Source: Gymnopilus junonius
Lineage: Eukaryota > Basidiomycota > Agaricomycetes > Agaricales > Galerinaceae
Reading direction: 5' to 3'
Assembly: GCA_015501075.1 (NCBI GenBank)
Contig: JADNYJ010000728.1
Span: 1-14,979 of the forward strand
Length of the DNA: 14,979 nucleotides
In this document: positions 1 to 9,671 of the stretch, piece by piece
Numbering within the stretch: the first letter of the stretch is position 1
Layout of the letters: each line of letters begins with the position of its first letter
The notes under the pieces: generated by a model
Database searches by the model: none
What the model was told of the DNA's origin: nothing
What the model saw: the letters and a program-made list of their open reading frames with translations, nothing else
Translations under genes and position numbers: made by a program

Positions 1-2
1 GC

Positions 3-497
3 CAAGGCAAGCAGAAGACGGAAAATCTTGAAGATTATTGGACCACATTTACAAAATAGGAACCATGGTTGTGCGATCATCCAGAAATGGATGTGAAGGA
101 AATCCATGAATTCTTCCTCAACCATTTCTGAAACATTGGTCCTCTAACCTCCCTCCTTATGATAGGTGACCTTTTGGAATGCGCCTTTATCCCGATGCCT
201 GATCCCAAGACATTTGGACAACTTGTAGCTATGACTAAGCTGGGTGGACTGAAAGCTATGGTCCACTTGTGGATCATTGGTCATGACGCTAATAAGGATA
301 CCATTGCAGCTGCCTTTTCTGACCTGGACGAATGCTGCAAGGAGTCCTTAGATGACAATATGTGGCAAAGAATTGGGTACGGTGTTATTGTCCTTGAACA
401 TGCACTTTGCAAGTATCTGCACACCTATGACATAAAGGTTCCCAAGGCATTTTTACTGAAGATTAGAAAATCAAAATGTACTGGAGGAAGGAGGTAG
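3..497 (+). pseudogene. 3' part of an unrecognised decayed gene
   Basis: Frame 3 reads as protein from the left edge of the window, with an in-frame TAG at 57-59 and TGA at 129-131, then stays open from ATG 159 to TAG 495-497 (112 codons). Sequence on both sides of the stops has the same character (for example NIGPLTSLL just after the TGA), so I read this as one damaged frame and not as a gene starting at 159. The open part is balanced and globular: a GG-K-A segment, an acidic stretch (DLDECCKESLDD), then LEHALCKY and a basic tail (KIRKSKCTGGRR). I do not recognise the family. The GDLLE...P...LEH.LCKY pattern reminds me of uncharacterised mushroom proteins, but this is memory and not a match. 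The 5' end lies outside the window. A short intron spanning one of the stops is an alternative. Confidence 0.5.
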
Positions 498-983
498 ATT
501 AGTTCAATATTATAAGAGGATTCACGCTTTTAGCTGCAAATATTAGTGAGGTCCGAAATTCGCTGACCAGAACCGAAAATTTTTATTTCCAGCTCTGCCA
601 CAGTTGGCTCTTATTTGTGATGTAGGCACACTATTCTGCTATAATCTGCAAATATCTGCTATTTTCCTACTAATGCACAGGCGAATATCCACAAGCTTCA
701 TTCTCTGCCCTTGTCTGCCACTGTGCCTATCCTCTTCCTCAACCCAGACCTACCCCAAAGATGCTGAATTTCTGCCCAGTCCTTTAGCTCAACTTTAAGT
801 AGATGTACTAGATGACTCATCATGCATTTTCCAAAGGGGAAGTAGCTAGCATTGCAGCCTTGACTCTGTCCATGTCCATGTCATTCATTGTGCCATAATG
901 CACCAAATTTCTTTGGTAAGTTCACCCTGTTTTTTTTTCTGCCTCCACTTTGGCCTTATCAGCTTTGATTTATTCTTTAGTGC
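498..983. other. Non-coding stretch
   Basis: I see no supported gene here. A 64-codon open frame at 604-798 has low-complexity, Leu/Ser/Cys-rich composition without a recognisable motif, and I treat it as chance. A run of nine T lies near 930. Confidence 0.5.
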
Positions 984-1380
984 CTAGTTTTCTCTTTCAT
1001 CGACAACTGGAATTTTGGTTTTGGGGTGGGTGGAGCAGTGAGTAGGTGGTGGAGGACTGCAAGCTTTCTGAGCAGCCTCTGCATTTGTAGCAGTCTTTCT
1101 CACTTTCTTGGAGGCAATGGTCTCCTCATGCTCGATGGCATTGTCTTTGTGAGTATGCTTCAAAACATTAGCATTATGAATCGACTCTTCTGATTTTTTC
1201 CCATTGTCGATAGTGTCCACAGATCCCTAGGCCTTGAAAGCAGCCTTCACAATGGCCTCCTTGGTCATGATCGGCTTAGCTACGACATTTGCATTGGCTG
1301 CTTTTCGAGTTTGATGGAGAGGCTGTGGTGCAGGAATGGGCTCGTGGACATGAGCTACTCAACTCGACAATGGTCCCCAC
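984..1380 (-). pseudogene. Lys/Ala/Pro-rich coding remnant
   Basis: One minus-strand frame runs from about 1380 down to the stop at 984-986, with only TGA (1361-1359) and TAG (1229-1227) inside it. The translation has strongly protein-like composition: PIPAPQPLHQTRKAANANVV, then MTKEAIVKAAFKA, the TAG, then an Asp/Lys/Glu-rich segment (NGKKSEESIHNANV), KKVRKTATNAEAAQK and a Pro/His tail. It looks like a charged, disordered linker or nuclear tail, with possible basic nuclear-localisation clusters. A second minus frame (1536-1276) overlaps it with Ser/Thr-rich composition and may be the upstream part after a frameshift. The family is not recognised. Low complexity makes a chance frame possible, but the continuity across two stops argues for decayed coding sequence. 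Confidence 0.4.
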
Positions 1381-1391
1381 AGTTGAGGCTC

Positions 1392-1477
1392 GAGAGGGAC
1401 CAACCAGGCTGGTTGAATTGGAGTCCATTTCTCCATTTTGTGTAAAGCAGACTGATTCATCCAGGCTGGGTACCTCC
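1392..1477 (+). repeat. Dispersed repeat, copy A
   Basis: The segment beginning ccaaccaggctggt matches the reverse complement of 10722-10808. The 47 bases between ccaggctggt and the shared gactgattcat end align without a gap. Weaker copies lie at 4055-4205 (+) and 6326-6475 (-). No terminal repeats or target duplications are evident, so the element class is unknown. Confidence 0.6.
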
Positions 1478-2467
1478 TCCCCAACCATCCAGCTACCCAA
1501 AAATGCACCTAGATAGACCCTTGTTGGCCTGCGCATGAAATTGTAGATTGTGTTGGGTTTGACTAGATGTAGTCCTCAAATACAAAGGAATATTTTGGCT
1601 GGCACAATATCAGGTCATATAACACACCATGTTACACCCAAAAATCTTCTGTGTGAAAATGTAAGAGTAATGAAAAAGTCGAAACTTATGCTCCCTGCAA
1701 AACATTTTTCAAGCCATGTCAACCGTAGAGTACTAAGCATAGATTGATGAACAACATCAAAGACTTAATCCATCCTAGGACAGTGGAATTGATGGAACTT
1801 GCTAAATAAAGATGGTCAGTCCCTGAATTGAATCTTCACTGGAATGATTGTGACTCCATTAGACTTTCAGCTAGCCTGACAACTTCACTTCATTGACTTA
1901 CTAGCCTTTGAGCACAGTAAGCGGTGCCTAGCCCTACTGATAATGATGAACATAGGTAGCAAACTATTTACCTGCCACTCATACCAGATTAGCAATTGAT
2001 ATTATTAGCTTTTACCTAAGTGTAACTGAGTTGTGACATGCAGGGTTGAGCTCAAGCGGCCTATATAACAAACATCCAGAAGCCCAACAATGATGATGCC
2101 TCCCTTTTGATCCAATGAAAACCCCCTGCCAGGTCAACATGCCTACCTCTGTGTAAGCATTCTCTCACATACGCACATATGTTCTTTACCTGCTGAAGCC
2201 TGGCTGTTTGATCTTGTCTAGCCCAAGAAATCCAGTCCCTCAGGACATGTGGGAGATACTGCAGCAGCTTGCTAGAGCCGAAGCTCATGTAAAAAGTATG
2301 TCTGCCTTGCCACCTCATATTTCTGGTCACTCATATAGTTGCAGGACTGAGCGTTGAGCTTGCAGGTGTGTTCTGCTAGGTTCTACCCCAACGAGCTTGC
2401 ATTGACAATGATTAACAGCAATTTTATTTTTTGTCAAAAGCTGCAAAGAAGAGTGGTTACTTTGGAG
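1478..2467. other. Mostly non-coding stretch
   Basis: The best open frame is 89 codons on the minus strand (2330-2061), rich in Arg, Trp and Leu. Its neighbouring frames look equally plausible or implausible, and I see no motif, so I do not call it a gene. The rest is AT-rich and CpG-poor, with nothing I can name. Confidence 0.45.
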
Positions 2468-2640
2468 CATTGAGATCGAGAGAGAGTTATGGTGGCTGAA
2501 GGAAGAAAATGGGGAGGAGGAAGAGAGGGTTGACTTGGAGGAGAAGGTCAAAGAGAGGTTGGAGATTGGGGGGGAGCACAGAGAAGGTCAGGAAAGGATT
2601 GAGGAGAGGGAGGTTGGGGGGAGCATGGAGGTGAGCAGGA
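2468..2640. repeat. Purine-rich tract with a tandem duplication
   Basis: About 170 bp of almost pure A/G on the plus strand. Inside it, the unit starting gagaaggtca at 2541 is repeated from 2581 (gagaaggtcaggaaaggatt), and both copies end in a G-run followed by gagca. Units are about 40 and 46 bp. The opposite strand gives a 74-codon Ser/Leu open frame (2551-2327), which is a by-product of composition. Confidence 0.6.
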
Positions 2641-4054
2641 TGGTTCTGAGCAATAGGGTCAGAAACCCTTATATATAGTATCTATGTACTTCTGATTTTT
2701 TCATGTTTCCTGATCCAGAATCTGAACAACATGTTATTCAGCTGGCAGCATGACTCAATGTTTGTGTGTATGATAAATGTCTTTTACAATGAGACAAAGG
2801 GTGAAAAAGTGAAGGCAAAGGTGCAGGTGCAGTAATCAGTAGATAATAATGACAAGGAAGGAATGGAAAGGAACAGGAAGCACTCGAAACAAGATCATCG
2901 CCTCCTGTGGGGTTTTGTGATACAGGCCTCCCTACTATGTGTGCATCTGAGGCGAAGTATCAGCTGCTGCTTATAACATCTGGCTAAAATGGAATGTGTG
3001 GGAATCGCACCACACACAAGCATTGGATTAACTGTCCCAATTTAAGCTCAACTCATTACCCAATAGTACTATTATGCTGGTTGACCAAGCTGGGGCGGCC
3101 TACTCTTCTAGAATTCAGGTGATGGAGGACGTGACCATCACACTGCTTCAGACCCTCCAGACCCAAAGGATGTCGACCTGAAGCTTGTTTTCACAGCAAA
3201 TAGGTTCGCTGTTGGCAATTTTCATTCAGAATTGCAATGCTTGGGCAATCCTTTCTGACCATCTTTCCTCTGAATCATTTTCTCATTTTTATTCTGTAGT
3301 CAACACTTAATGAACCAATGTGATGTGCGATGTATCTTGTCTCCAGTTGTTTAGCACCACAAAATACTTTCATATGTCCTTTTTGTACATGTAATTTGTA
3401 CTTCATGCATTGAATGAAAGGAAGATTGACACCAAATGACTGAATTTACCCTTATCCTTGGTCAAATTTATTCTGCCAATTGTGGTTCTCATCTTTAACC
3501 AATTTATTATAGCCACACTTCTGCCATTCGCAGTGGTGCTACCAAATTCTCATTCCCAACATTCCCATTTGCCTTACCATTAGTATTCGCACTCCCACAA
3601 TTTCCTCCACTCAGGCCACTTCCACCTTCATTTCTCTTGGATTTGCTCTATTTTATCTTTGTCTTTTGGGCATCATTATTAAATCATGATTATTTACTTG
3701 TTGTCAATGACTCAGAAGGACATACAATTGAAAGATTACTGATGAATCTGAAATTGAATTCTGGTCCTGCATAATCTGTCTCGTGCAAGAATAAAAGGAA
3801 AAAAAAATGTTATCGAAATGTAAACTACATATTACTGTGAATGTACCTAAATGCGGATAGGTTGTAGTAAACTGTATGAAACTTGCTGGGGAATTACTTA
3901 TGCTATGATGGTCCAGGATTTATACCCAATACATAGAGTAATCAGGTGCTTGAGAGTCTGGAGAAATATGAATGCGAGCATACAGCGAGGGCATAGGGCA
4001 AAGGGTGACATATGGTAATATAGGGGGATCGAGTATAGATGTACAAAATGAGAT
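2641..4054. other. Non-coding stretch with one small coding-like fragment
   Basis: AT-rich and CpG-poor. A TATA-like run (tatatatagt) lies near 2671. The only coding-like piece is listed separately at 3112-3258. Nothing else is supported. Confidence 0.45.
3112..3258 (+). pseudogene. Short coding-like fragment
   Basis: A 48-codon open stretch without a start codon lies between TAG (3109-3111) and TGA (3256-3258). Its composition is protein-like: SGDGGRDHHTASDPPDP, then KDVDLKLVFTANRF. It may be an exon remnant, since an AG dinucleotide lies at its 5' edge, but no partner exon was found. Chance is a real alternative. Confidence 0.2.
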
Positions 4055-4205
4055 CTAACAAGGGGAGGAAATATAGATGGAATAATGAGGGAGAGATGTA
4101 CATGAAGCACAGGGGAGAGAACAGCCAGGCTGGTCAAATGAGTCCATGTTTCCCAACTTCATGCAATGAGAGCACATTCGCCCAGGCCATCTCCATGCAC
4201 CTTAC
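4055..4205 (+). repeat. Dispersed repeat, copy B
   Basis: The segment ataatgagggagagatgtac...agccaggctggtcaaatgag...cccaggcc aligns with the reverse complement of 6326-6475. That copy reads ataatgagtgaaagacatac...gaccaggccagtcaaatgag...cctgggcc. B and C are closer to each other than to A and D. B is followed by A-rich sequence (4220-4275), which might be a decayed retroelement tail, but copy C lacks it. Confidence 0.6.
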
Positions 4206-4779
4206 ATATACCATAAAGAATAAAAAAAAACACAAAAAAACAATGAGAGGATTTAGCCCCACGAATGAGTAAAAAAAAAGATCTTCACACTCACACTTGC
4301 AAAGAGAAGGAGGACACGTCTAGGCAGATAGATGTGCCATGAATGTGCCAGTGCCAGTGCAGGTGTCAAGCCCACCATATCTGAATGTACACCAGAAAAA
4401 CCAGGCTTGGATTTACAAGAGAGGTAGGTGGCTGAACATATGGGAAGGGTGATGAGAAAGGTTAGCAGTCACAGTGCTGAGAAGTTAGAAATTTGTTAGC
4501 ATGAAAAAAAAAAAAAAAAAGGACAAAACAAAGACATCAGAATGAACTGTGAATTGCCCCAAACTCATCCGCTTTTATAGATATTTCTTCTATAATTCTC
4601 CATGTCAAAGGAGGTCTCGATAGCTCTATAACAATAGAAAGAAGATAATCATGATTCATAATCCACATTCATTCCATCTTCGTACCATAACATTCAATGA
4701 ATTGGCCTACAAATGTGGATCCTAGTAAAATATGAAGCTAATAAGCCACAGTGAATTCCCTCACGTGCTCTCACATGGC
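4206..4779. other. A-rich non-coding stretch
   Basis: Contains short A-runs at about 4225-4240 and 4271-4279, a small gtgccagtgccagtgcaggt duplication near 4348, and a 17-base A homopolymer at 4504-4520. No coding signal was found. The homopolymer could be a retroposed poly(A) tail, but no matching body is visible upstream. Confidence 0.5.
4504..4520 (+). repeat. 17-base poly(A) run
   Basis: Seventeen consecutive A residues, the longest homopolymer in the window. It is either a microsatellite or the tail of an unrecognised retroposed sequence. Confidence 0.8.
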
Positions 4780-5207
4780 TCATAATCCTGCGTCTGAATT
4801 GGGTGTACCTAGTCTGCAGCATAAATTCTCATTGATATCATAGTGAGCCCAAACACCTGGGTAATCAAAATTGAAAGGACCATTGGGCTTGGGATTCTCA
4901 TCCTCACTATCTGATGGGATGTAGGTCTCTTCTGACTGTGACCTTAACATTGAACTAGTATCTTTGGCAAGGAGGACTTCACGATCATACTCTCTGTATC
5001 TCCGAAAGTGCCCAAGGGCAACAATAACACCAATAATTTCGATATTGTCACTGCCTCTAGCTGAGAAGGCATGTTTTGCCTGCAGCATTGTCTGAGAAAT
5101 GACATCATCAAGCTAGTGATGTTGAGGACTGGCTGCTGATCCACCTCACTGGCTTCTTCTTGTTCTTGACCAGAAGAAGAATGTACTTTTGGTGGTCTCC
5201 GTTTCAT
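4780..5207 (-). pseudogene. Unrecognised acidic protein, one frameshift
   Basis: Two overlapping minus-strand frames join into one plausible protein. The first (from ATG 5207) reads MKRRPPKVHSSSGQEQEEAS, then a Glu/Asp-rich stretch to about NITSL. The second continues as DDVISQTMLQAKHAFSARG, a hydrophobic helix-like stretch (IEIIGVIVALGHF), an Arg/Tyr-rich segment (RRYREYDRE), an acidic low-complexity part (IPSDSEDENPKPNG), and stops at 4782-4780. The switch lies near 5110-5090 and needs one inserted or deleted base. Composition fits a nuclear protein C-terminus or transposon-encoded protein, but I do not recognise the family. The ATG at 5207 may be internal, since the same frame stays open upstream to a TAG near 5249. 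Confidence 0.45.
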
Positions 5208-6083
5208 CTTCTGGTACAGTATCTCTATGAAATCAGGAATCCAGGTCTAGGCTTGAGTTTCAGAGGAGCGCTTGGCATGCGAGGTGATGAGTTGTCCAAG
5301 ATGTTGGACTGGAGAAAAATGCATGGTTAGGTGGCGATCTTCACCAGGCTTGGAGCATTGGATTGACAGATGCGGGAGGCAGGGGTAGGATGTCAGAAGG
5401 ACCTCTATCACAGGTTTCTCTGACTATCACTGCTGTCAAGCCCACCCCACCAGCTCTCACCTCCAGATTCCATGTTAATGCCAACTCTCTTCAGCCCTCC
5501 TCTGCCACAGTGCCTTTGTCATTACCTTCCATTGTTGCCATTGCCAGTTTCTCTTTCTTCTTTCTTCTCTGCTTTTCTCTTCTCTCCCTCTTTTTGTTTC
5601 TTTGCTTTATTTTATTTTTACATTCTTTATCATGCAACATTACTGTTTTGCTTTCACCTATGTACTTTCCCTTTTCTTGCCCAATTTTGTACCCAATTTA
5701 CTACTTTCTTGTCCTTTTCTTTCAATTTTGAATCTATTTGTGCTGCTTTCACACCAATCTTCCATCCATCTTACCTTGACTCATATCCTCCCTATTTCCT
5801 CCATTATGAACACATTTACAAATACTTGCTCTCCCTCAGGAACATCTCCAAGTCTGAACTTGCACCCTCAGACATTGCGGCCACCTCCACCAGACACACT
5901 GCCATTCGCCTAGATCCTAACATGCAAGAGAGGACGAGAGCAAGATGCCACCTGAGATGCATAAGAGGTGGATACACCAGGTCCCTGAGTTGGTACGGGT
6001 TATGAAGGGTCGCAAGAGGGAGGTTGGGTAAGGTTGAAAGGGTGGAGTTGGGTATTAGGATTGAGGTGGAAGATCCAGTGCAC
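5208..6083. other. Mostly non-coding, pyrimidine-rich
   Basis: Three overlapping plus-strand open frames (5363-5731, 5472-6005, 5602-5913) translate to Phe/Leu/Ser-rich strings. They come from the pyrimidine-rich composition of the strand, which suppresses stops in all three frames at once. They carry no motif and are not called genes. Confidence 0.5.
5538..5640. repeat. Pyrimidine-rich tract
   Basis: About 100 bp of nearly pure C/T on the plus strand (repeated ttctttcttc and ctctctccc blocks). It is similar in kind to the purine tract at 2468-2640 but on the other strand. It could be a low-complexity tract, or a polypyrimidine-rich promoter in the CT-box style of fungal genes if a gene once lay downstream. 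Confidence 0.5.
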
Positions 6084-6086
6084 TCA

Positions 6087-6296
6087 GGTGATATTTCCAT
6101 CTTTTTGTTGGTGAATTTGGGATGCAAAGCTGATGTGGGTTCGCAGTTGCACAGATTCTTTGATGATTCCTCCTCCAGCACCTTCTTATGCCATGTTGGC
6201 AGCTTCAATGTCCCCCACATCACCACCTTTGGTGCCTCCACCCACTGAGACATTATCCAAGTCATCAATATCATTATGACACATGCCAACTACAAC
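6087..6296 (-). pseudogene. Gly/Asp-rich coding remnant
   Basis: A minus-strand frame from 6296 to a TGA at 6086-6084 is broken only by TAA at 6188-6186. It reads NDIDDLDNVSVGGGTKGGDV, then GDIEAANMA, and after the stop EGAGGGIIKESVQLRTHISF. The acid/Gly composition is more protein-like than the longer, Met/Leu/Trp-rich frame covering 6289-5816. It may be an upstream exon of the 5207-4780 remnant, but no splice pair was established. The family is unknown. Confidence 0.3.
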
Positions 6297-6325
6297 TTCT
6301 GCACAGGCTACAACTTTACTGTAAT

Positions 6326-6475
6326 GTGCACGAATCTGGCCCAGGTGAATTTCTCCTCATTGCCTGCAGTTTGGAAATGGATACTCATTTGACTGGCCTG
6401 GTCATTCTCTCTCATGTCTTGTGCGCTGCATGTATGTCTTTCACTCATTATTTTATTCCCCTCGAAACATTCCCT
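6326..6475 (-). repeat. Dispersed repeat, copy C
   Basis: Reverse-strand counterpart of copy B, about 2.1 kb away in inverted orientation. Both share caaatgag after a ccagg(c/t) block and end in a cc(t/c)gggcc-like block. It overlaps a 72-codon minus frame (6526-6308), but the other copies carry stops in that frame, so I treat it as non-coding. Confidence 0.6.
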
Positions 6476-7035
6476 TTTAAGGATATATTGCATAATCAAA
6501 GAGTCTTTATATGACCAGGTGCACATATCTAACCTCGCCCTGCCAAGGTAGAATATTTGGCCAGAAGAGTTTCAGGAATTCAGAATAACAGGGAGGGATA
6601 GCGATCTATGGCAACTAAGACCCACCCCTATTCTGAGTTGGAGGCCTCAAAAATAGAGTCCCCTACATTGTTATACCTTTTACTAGGTATCCTTTCTCTG
6701 GTTGATTGCCGGAGTGGAACACTTGGCTGTGGAATGCTAGGCTGTGGATCCTGGGACAGAGAATAAGATTTGCCTTTGGATTTGTATTTCTTGGGCATTG
6801 CTGGTGGTAGAGGTGGAGGCACAACACTCTCTGCTGCCTTTTGTTTTCCCAACCTGACTGGGACACGAATGGCAGGCAACTCATAAGAGAATTCTTTGCA
6901 GAGCTTTTTTGCATCTGGTGTAAGCTCATCGTTGAAGCCGGTCACAAATCCCATCACTCTGTGATATTCTCTCCCTAATGCTAGAGCCCGCTCTCTCTCC
7001 TCAGGGGGACAAGATCCAAGATGAGCCTCATGAGC

Positions 7036-7547
7036 ATAATGGGCATTGCCAACCTTCTTCTGGTGCCCACAAAGATTATTGAGCATCAGCTCCATGTCAG
7101 AAGGTTTCTTCTCGCCTAGGTCCATGTACTTTCATTGAATTGCAATGGCCAAATGTCGATAATCATGGAGTCCAAGGTGGAAATTGACAACATCCTGGAG
7201 CCAATCCTGCAGTGCCTTTGATATGTTGCTGGAAAGCCAAGCCTTTCCCATTGAAGCAAAAATGTGCTTGTTATAAGCCTGAATGGTGGCGGGCTTGTTG
7301 GTATCAGGGATAATGGTTGCAAAGAGGACCATTAGTTCGATCGGGCAGACTACCCTTAAAAGAAAATAAAGCAGTCGAAAAATTTCATAGGGCATGTAGC
7401 AGCGGTTGTGCTTATTAACCCCTTGGATATTAAGCCCCTTGTGGTACGCACTCTGGATTGCCCCCATACTAGCTCCTGGTCATATATGACTCCTTTTGGG
7501 CCATCTTCGTTGTTGGTTGGTGCAATGGTTTCCCATTCTGTGCCACA
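7036..7547 (-). other. Tyrosine-recombinase-like domain (broken)
   Basis: Motifs in order on the minus strand: AGCGTE (7553-7536), where box I of tyrosine recombinases has G-x-R-x-x-E; Lys in YHKG (7440-7438); H-D-Y-R (His 7167-7165, Arg 7158-7156) matching H-x-x-R; G-H (His 7065-7063); and Tyr in AHYAHE (7038-7036). The gap from the GH histidine to the Tyr is nine residues, as in XerD and as from Trp to Tyr in Cre. The whole span is about 170 residues, within the family range, although the H-x-x-R to G-H gap (31) is longer than the usual 23 or so. The domain is crossed by a TGA (7134-7132) right after DYRHLAIAIQ and a frameshift near 7455. The assignment rests on motif order and spacing only. 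Confidence 0.5.
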
Positions 7548-8083
7548 TCCTGCTATGATTAGAATATGACAAGCAGCAATGAGCAATGCGTATGCCTTGT
7601 GGATCATTGCCAGCCAAAGTAAGCCCTGCTGCATATCAACCGTGATGCCACCTCATGCATTAGAATGAATCCCAAGCCTTTTCTCTGCAAAAATTCACTG
7701 GAAAAATTTGTCGGACTCTGCTGTGCACATGAGTGGATTGGATGTGTCAGCAATCATGCTGTACTCCAGGGCTTCATCACCAGCATCCTCGATGGTCTTG
7801 ATGTTGAAAAGCTCTTCAGCCTCCTCCATGGTGTAAAGACCAAATAACACCTTGTTGAGAATCAGGTGCTCCAGGTGAAGAACTTTCTTGTAAGTTTTTT
7901 CCCGATACTCTGCAAAGGAGATCTCATGCCCAAACATGAGGATGACATCACCTCTCCACCAGGTCAAGTTGGGGCAAGGCATGTGCTTGGCCAGGACGCT
8001 CAACCCATGCATCCAGAAATGCATAACATTAAAGGGAGCATCCCAAAATCTGCCAAGAATGTATTGACAAAGTTGAGAGCATT

Positions 8084-8141
8084 CTAGAGAAAGATTCATA
8101 TCAGGTTAAATGTGCCGTGGAAATTGCAATGAATGTCTAAC
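8084..8141 (-). other. Intron 7 (58 bp) of the large pseudogene
   Basis: Donor GTTAGA and acceptor TCTCTAG, phase 1. It joins VLEKISKIGE to ECSQLCQYILGRFWDA and removes stops. Confidence 0.65.
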
Positions 8142-9109
8142 CTTCTCCAATTTTTGAAATTTTTTCAAGGACTGCTTCATTGATCTGGTGTAGCCCTCAA
8201 AGGCACATACAATACTGATGCTCTGCAAGCATTGGTGGTAATCTATGAATAGGATGATAAGCCCTTCTGAAGTGATAAGTTGAAGATAAGAAATTGTAGA
8301 ATTGGGAAGCATGTACGGGTTTGCAGTATGCTCAGTCTCTTTCCTCTTTCATCAGAAAGTAGAGAGTGTCAAATATGCTCTGCAGTGCACCTAAGATTTT
8401 CTGCTGATTTGTCACCTTGAGAGCCTTCATGAGATCCTTGAATGAAGCAAGGTGGTATCACTGAGAATGAAGAGTGGCAAAGAACCTTGACCCTCTTGTG
8501 ATCTCTGGCTATACTCCAGAAGGTCCACACATTCTGAACTCAGCAGTTGCATATTTGTTGATGCTTTTAGACTGCATCAGAATAGTAAATCTATTCCTTT
8601 CCATATGGCTATATGTAGAGATGTCAGTCAGTTTACAGGGATCAAGATCCATCAGTGGAAAGGCACTCACTGAGAACTGTTGGTGAGTATGTGAGGCATC
8701 TTGGTGTGAATTTCCTCCTCCTGAAGAAGGCAAAGATCCTCAGCAAAAAGTTTGAAGACCACACTGCATAGTCTGGCATATGGTGATGACTTCTTCTGGG
8801 TGGGGCATGTGGCACTTCTGGCAACAGAGTGGAGAGCTGGCATCTATTGAACGGCCTCAGCCAAGGTTCAATTCTGCCATCATGAAAAATAGGTGCTAGG
8901 CTTCGCAATTCTGGTCTGAATGTCTTCATATCTGGTACTGTTTGCAAAATCCGGGCCTGCTCATTTTCAAGCAACTGAAGTGCTGAAAGCTCAGAGGCTG
9001 TAGGAATTGTCTTGCTGGGCAAGAAAGAGGGTCAGAATTAACTTGGTAAAAAGTCGATGTTGTTCAGAAATGTCTGTACTTGAACATCTTTTATCAGGTC
9101 CTTGGATTT

Positions 9110-9570
9110 CATTCTGAACCCTTCCTGTGATCCATCTTTGTTGCAATGAATTCTCATAGACTGATAAGAGCATCCCACCATTGAGCATTTTCAGCAGGCA
9201 TAGCCAATACTGGTTCACACACCCTGGACAGGAGTACCATCTGTGAGAATTCTGTCTCCATTTTCTCGCCATGAGGTATTGTTGTAGCTGTCGAGTATTT
9301 CCTTGTGAGAGGTAATAACACCCTCCTTAATAAGAGACTTTACTAGTGATTCCTTGAATATGTTCTTCTGGACCCTGGTGTGGACTCCAGGCAAAATGGG
9401 GTGCTCTGCCTTGAACTCAACCCATACTGAAGTGTCATCATCCAGGCATGCACATTTGGGGATGACAAATGGGCAGCAATGGAAGTGAGGCTCATGCCCA
9501 TGCAGCAGGTCTGACAGATAATGAGCCCATGCTTGGTGTTAAATATTAGTCTGTGCAGGTCCAGAACTGG
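9110..9570 (-). other. Zinc-finger-like segments of the large pseudogene
   Basis: Two Cys/His clusters are visible. The first is in the frame carrying LIICQTC (about 9522-9500), with His residues in HLSSPNVH downstream, consistent with C-x2-C...H-x6-H spacing. A frameshift near 9440 then leads into VWVEFKAEHPILPGVH. The second is in the frame with TSIGYAC, TGA, KCSMVGC, then MRIHCNKDG and, about 20 residues on, VQTFLNN (9220-9040). The second arrangement, GY-x-C-x2-C...H before a VQTF block, is the more convincing. These would be the DNA-binding part if the protein acted on DNA, which is inference. Confidence 0.5.
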
Positions 9571-9614
9571 GGTTCTTCTCAGGTCTGAAGCAGATTGAGA
9601 TGGCTCTTTAGATG

Positions 9615-9671
9615 CTTTGAGTTTGGAATAATGTTAGATTTATCTAGTTTCCAAGTCGCCTATGCACTCAC
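9615..9671 (-). other. Intron 6 (57 bp) of the large pseudogene
   Basis: Donor GTGAGT, branch-like TCTAACAT and acceptor CTCAAAG. It follows the in-frame TGA at 9684-9682 and leads into the exon with LIFNTKHGLIICQTC. The donor and branch are strong, but the exact acceptor is uncertain. Confidence 0.55.

Noticed and set aside
5363..6005. Long hydrophobic plus-strand open frames that look like membrane proteins
   Set aside because: Three frames are open together because the strand is pyrimidine-rich. The Phe/Leu/Ser strings follow from composition and there is no motif.
5816..6289. 157-codon minus-strand open frame
   Set aside because: Met/Trp/Leu/Pro-rich without a motif. A different minus frame in the same place has more natural protein composition.
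6663..6929. 88-codon minus-strand frame
   Set aside because: Shadow of the C-terminal tail of the large pseudogene, which reads better in the other frame.
8106..8312. 68-codon minus-strand frame
   Set aside because: It is out of register with the pseudogene. The other frame carries PVHASQFYNFL and IHRLPPMLAEHQYC and leads to intron 7.
8458..8514. Possible 54-bp intron (GTATAG...TTCTCAG, minus strand)
   Set aside because: Splicing it would remove the TAG but leave a TGA directly at the join and keep the same frame, so it explains nothing extra. It remains possible.
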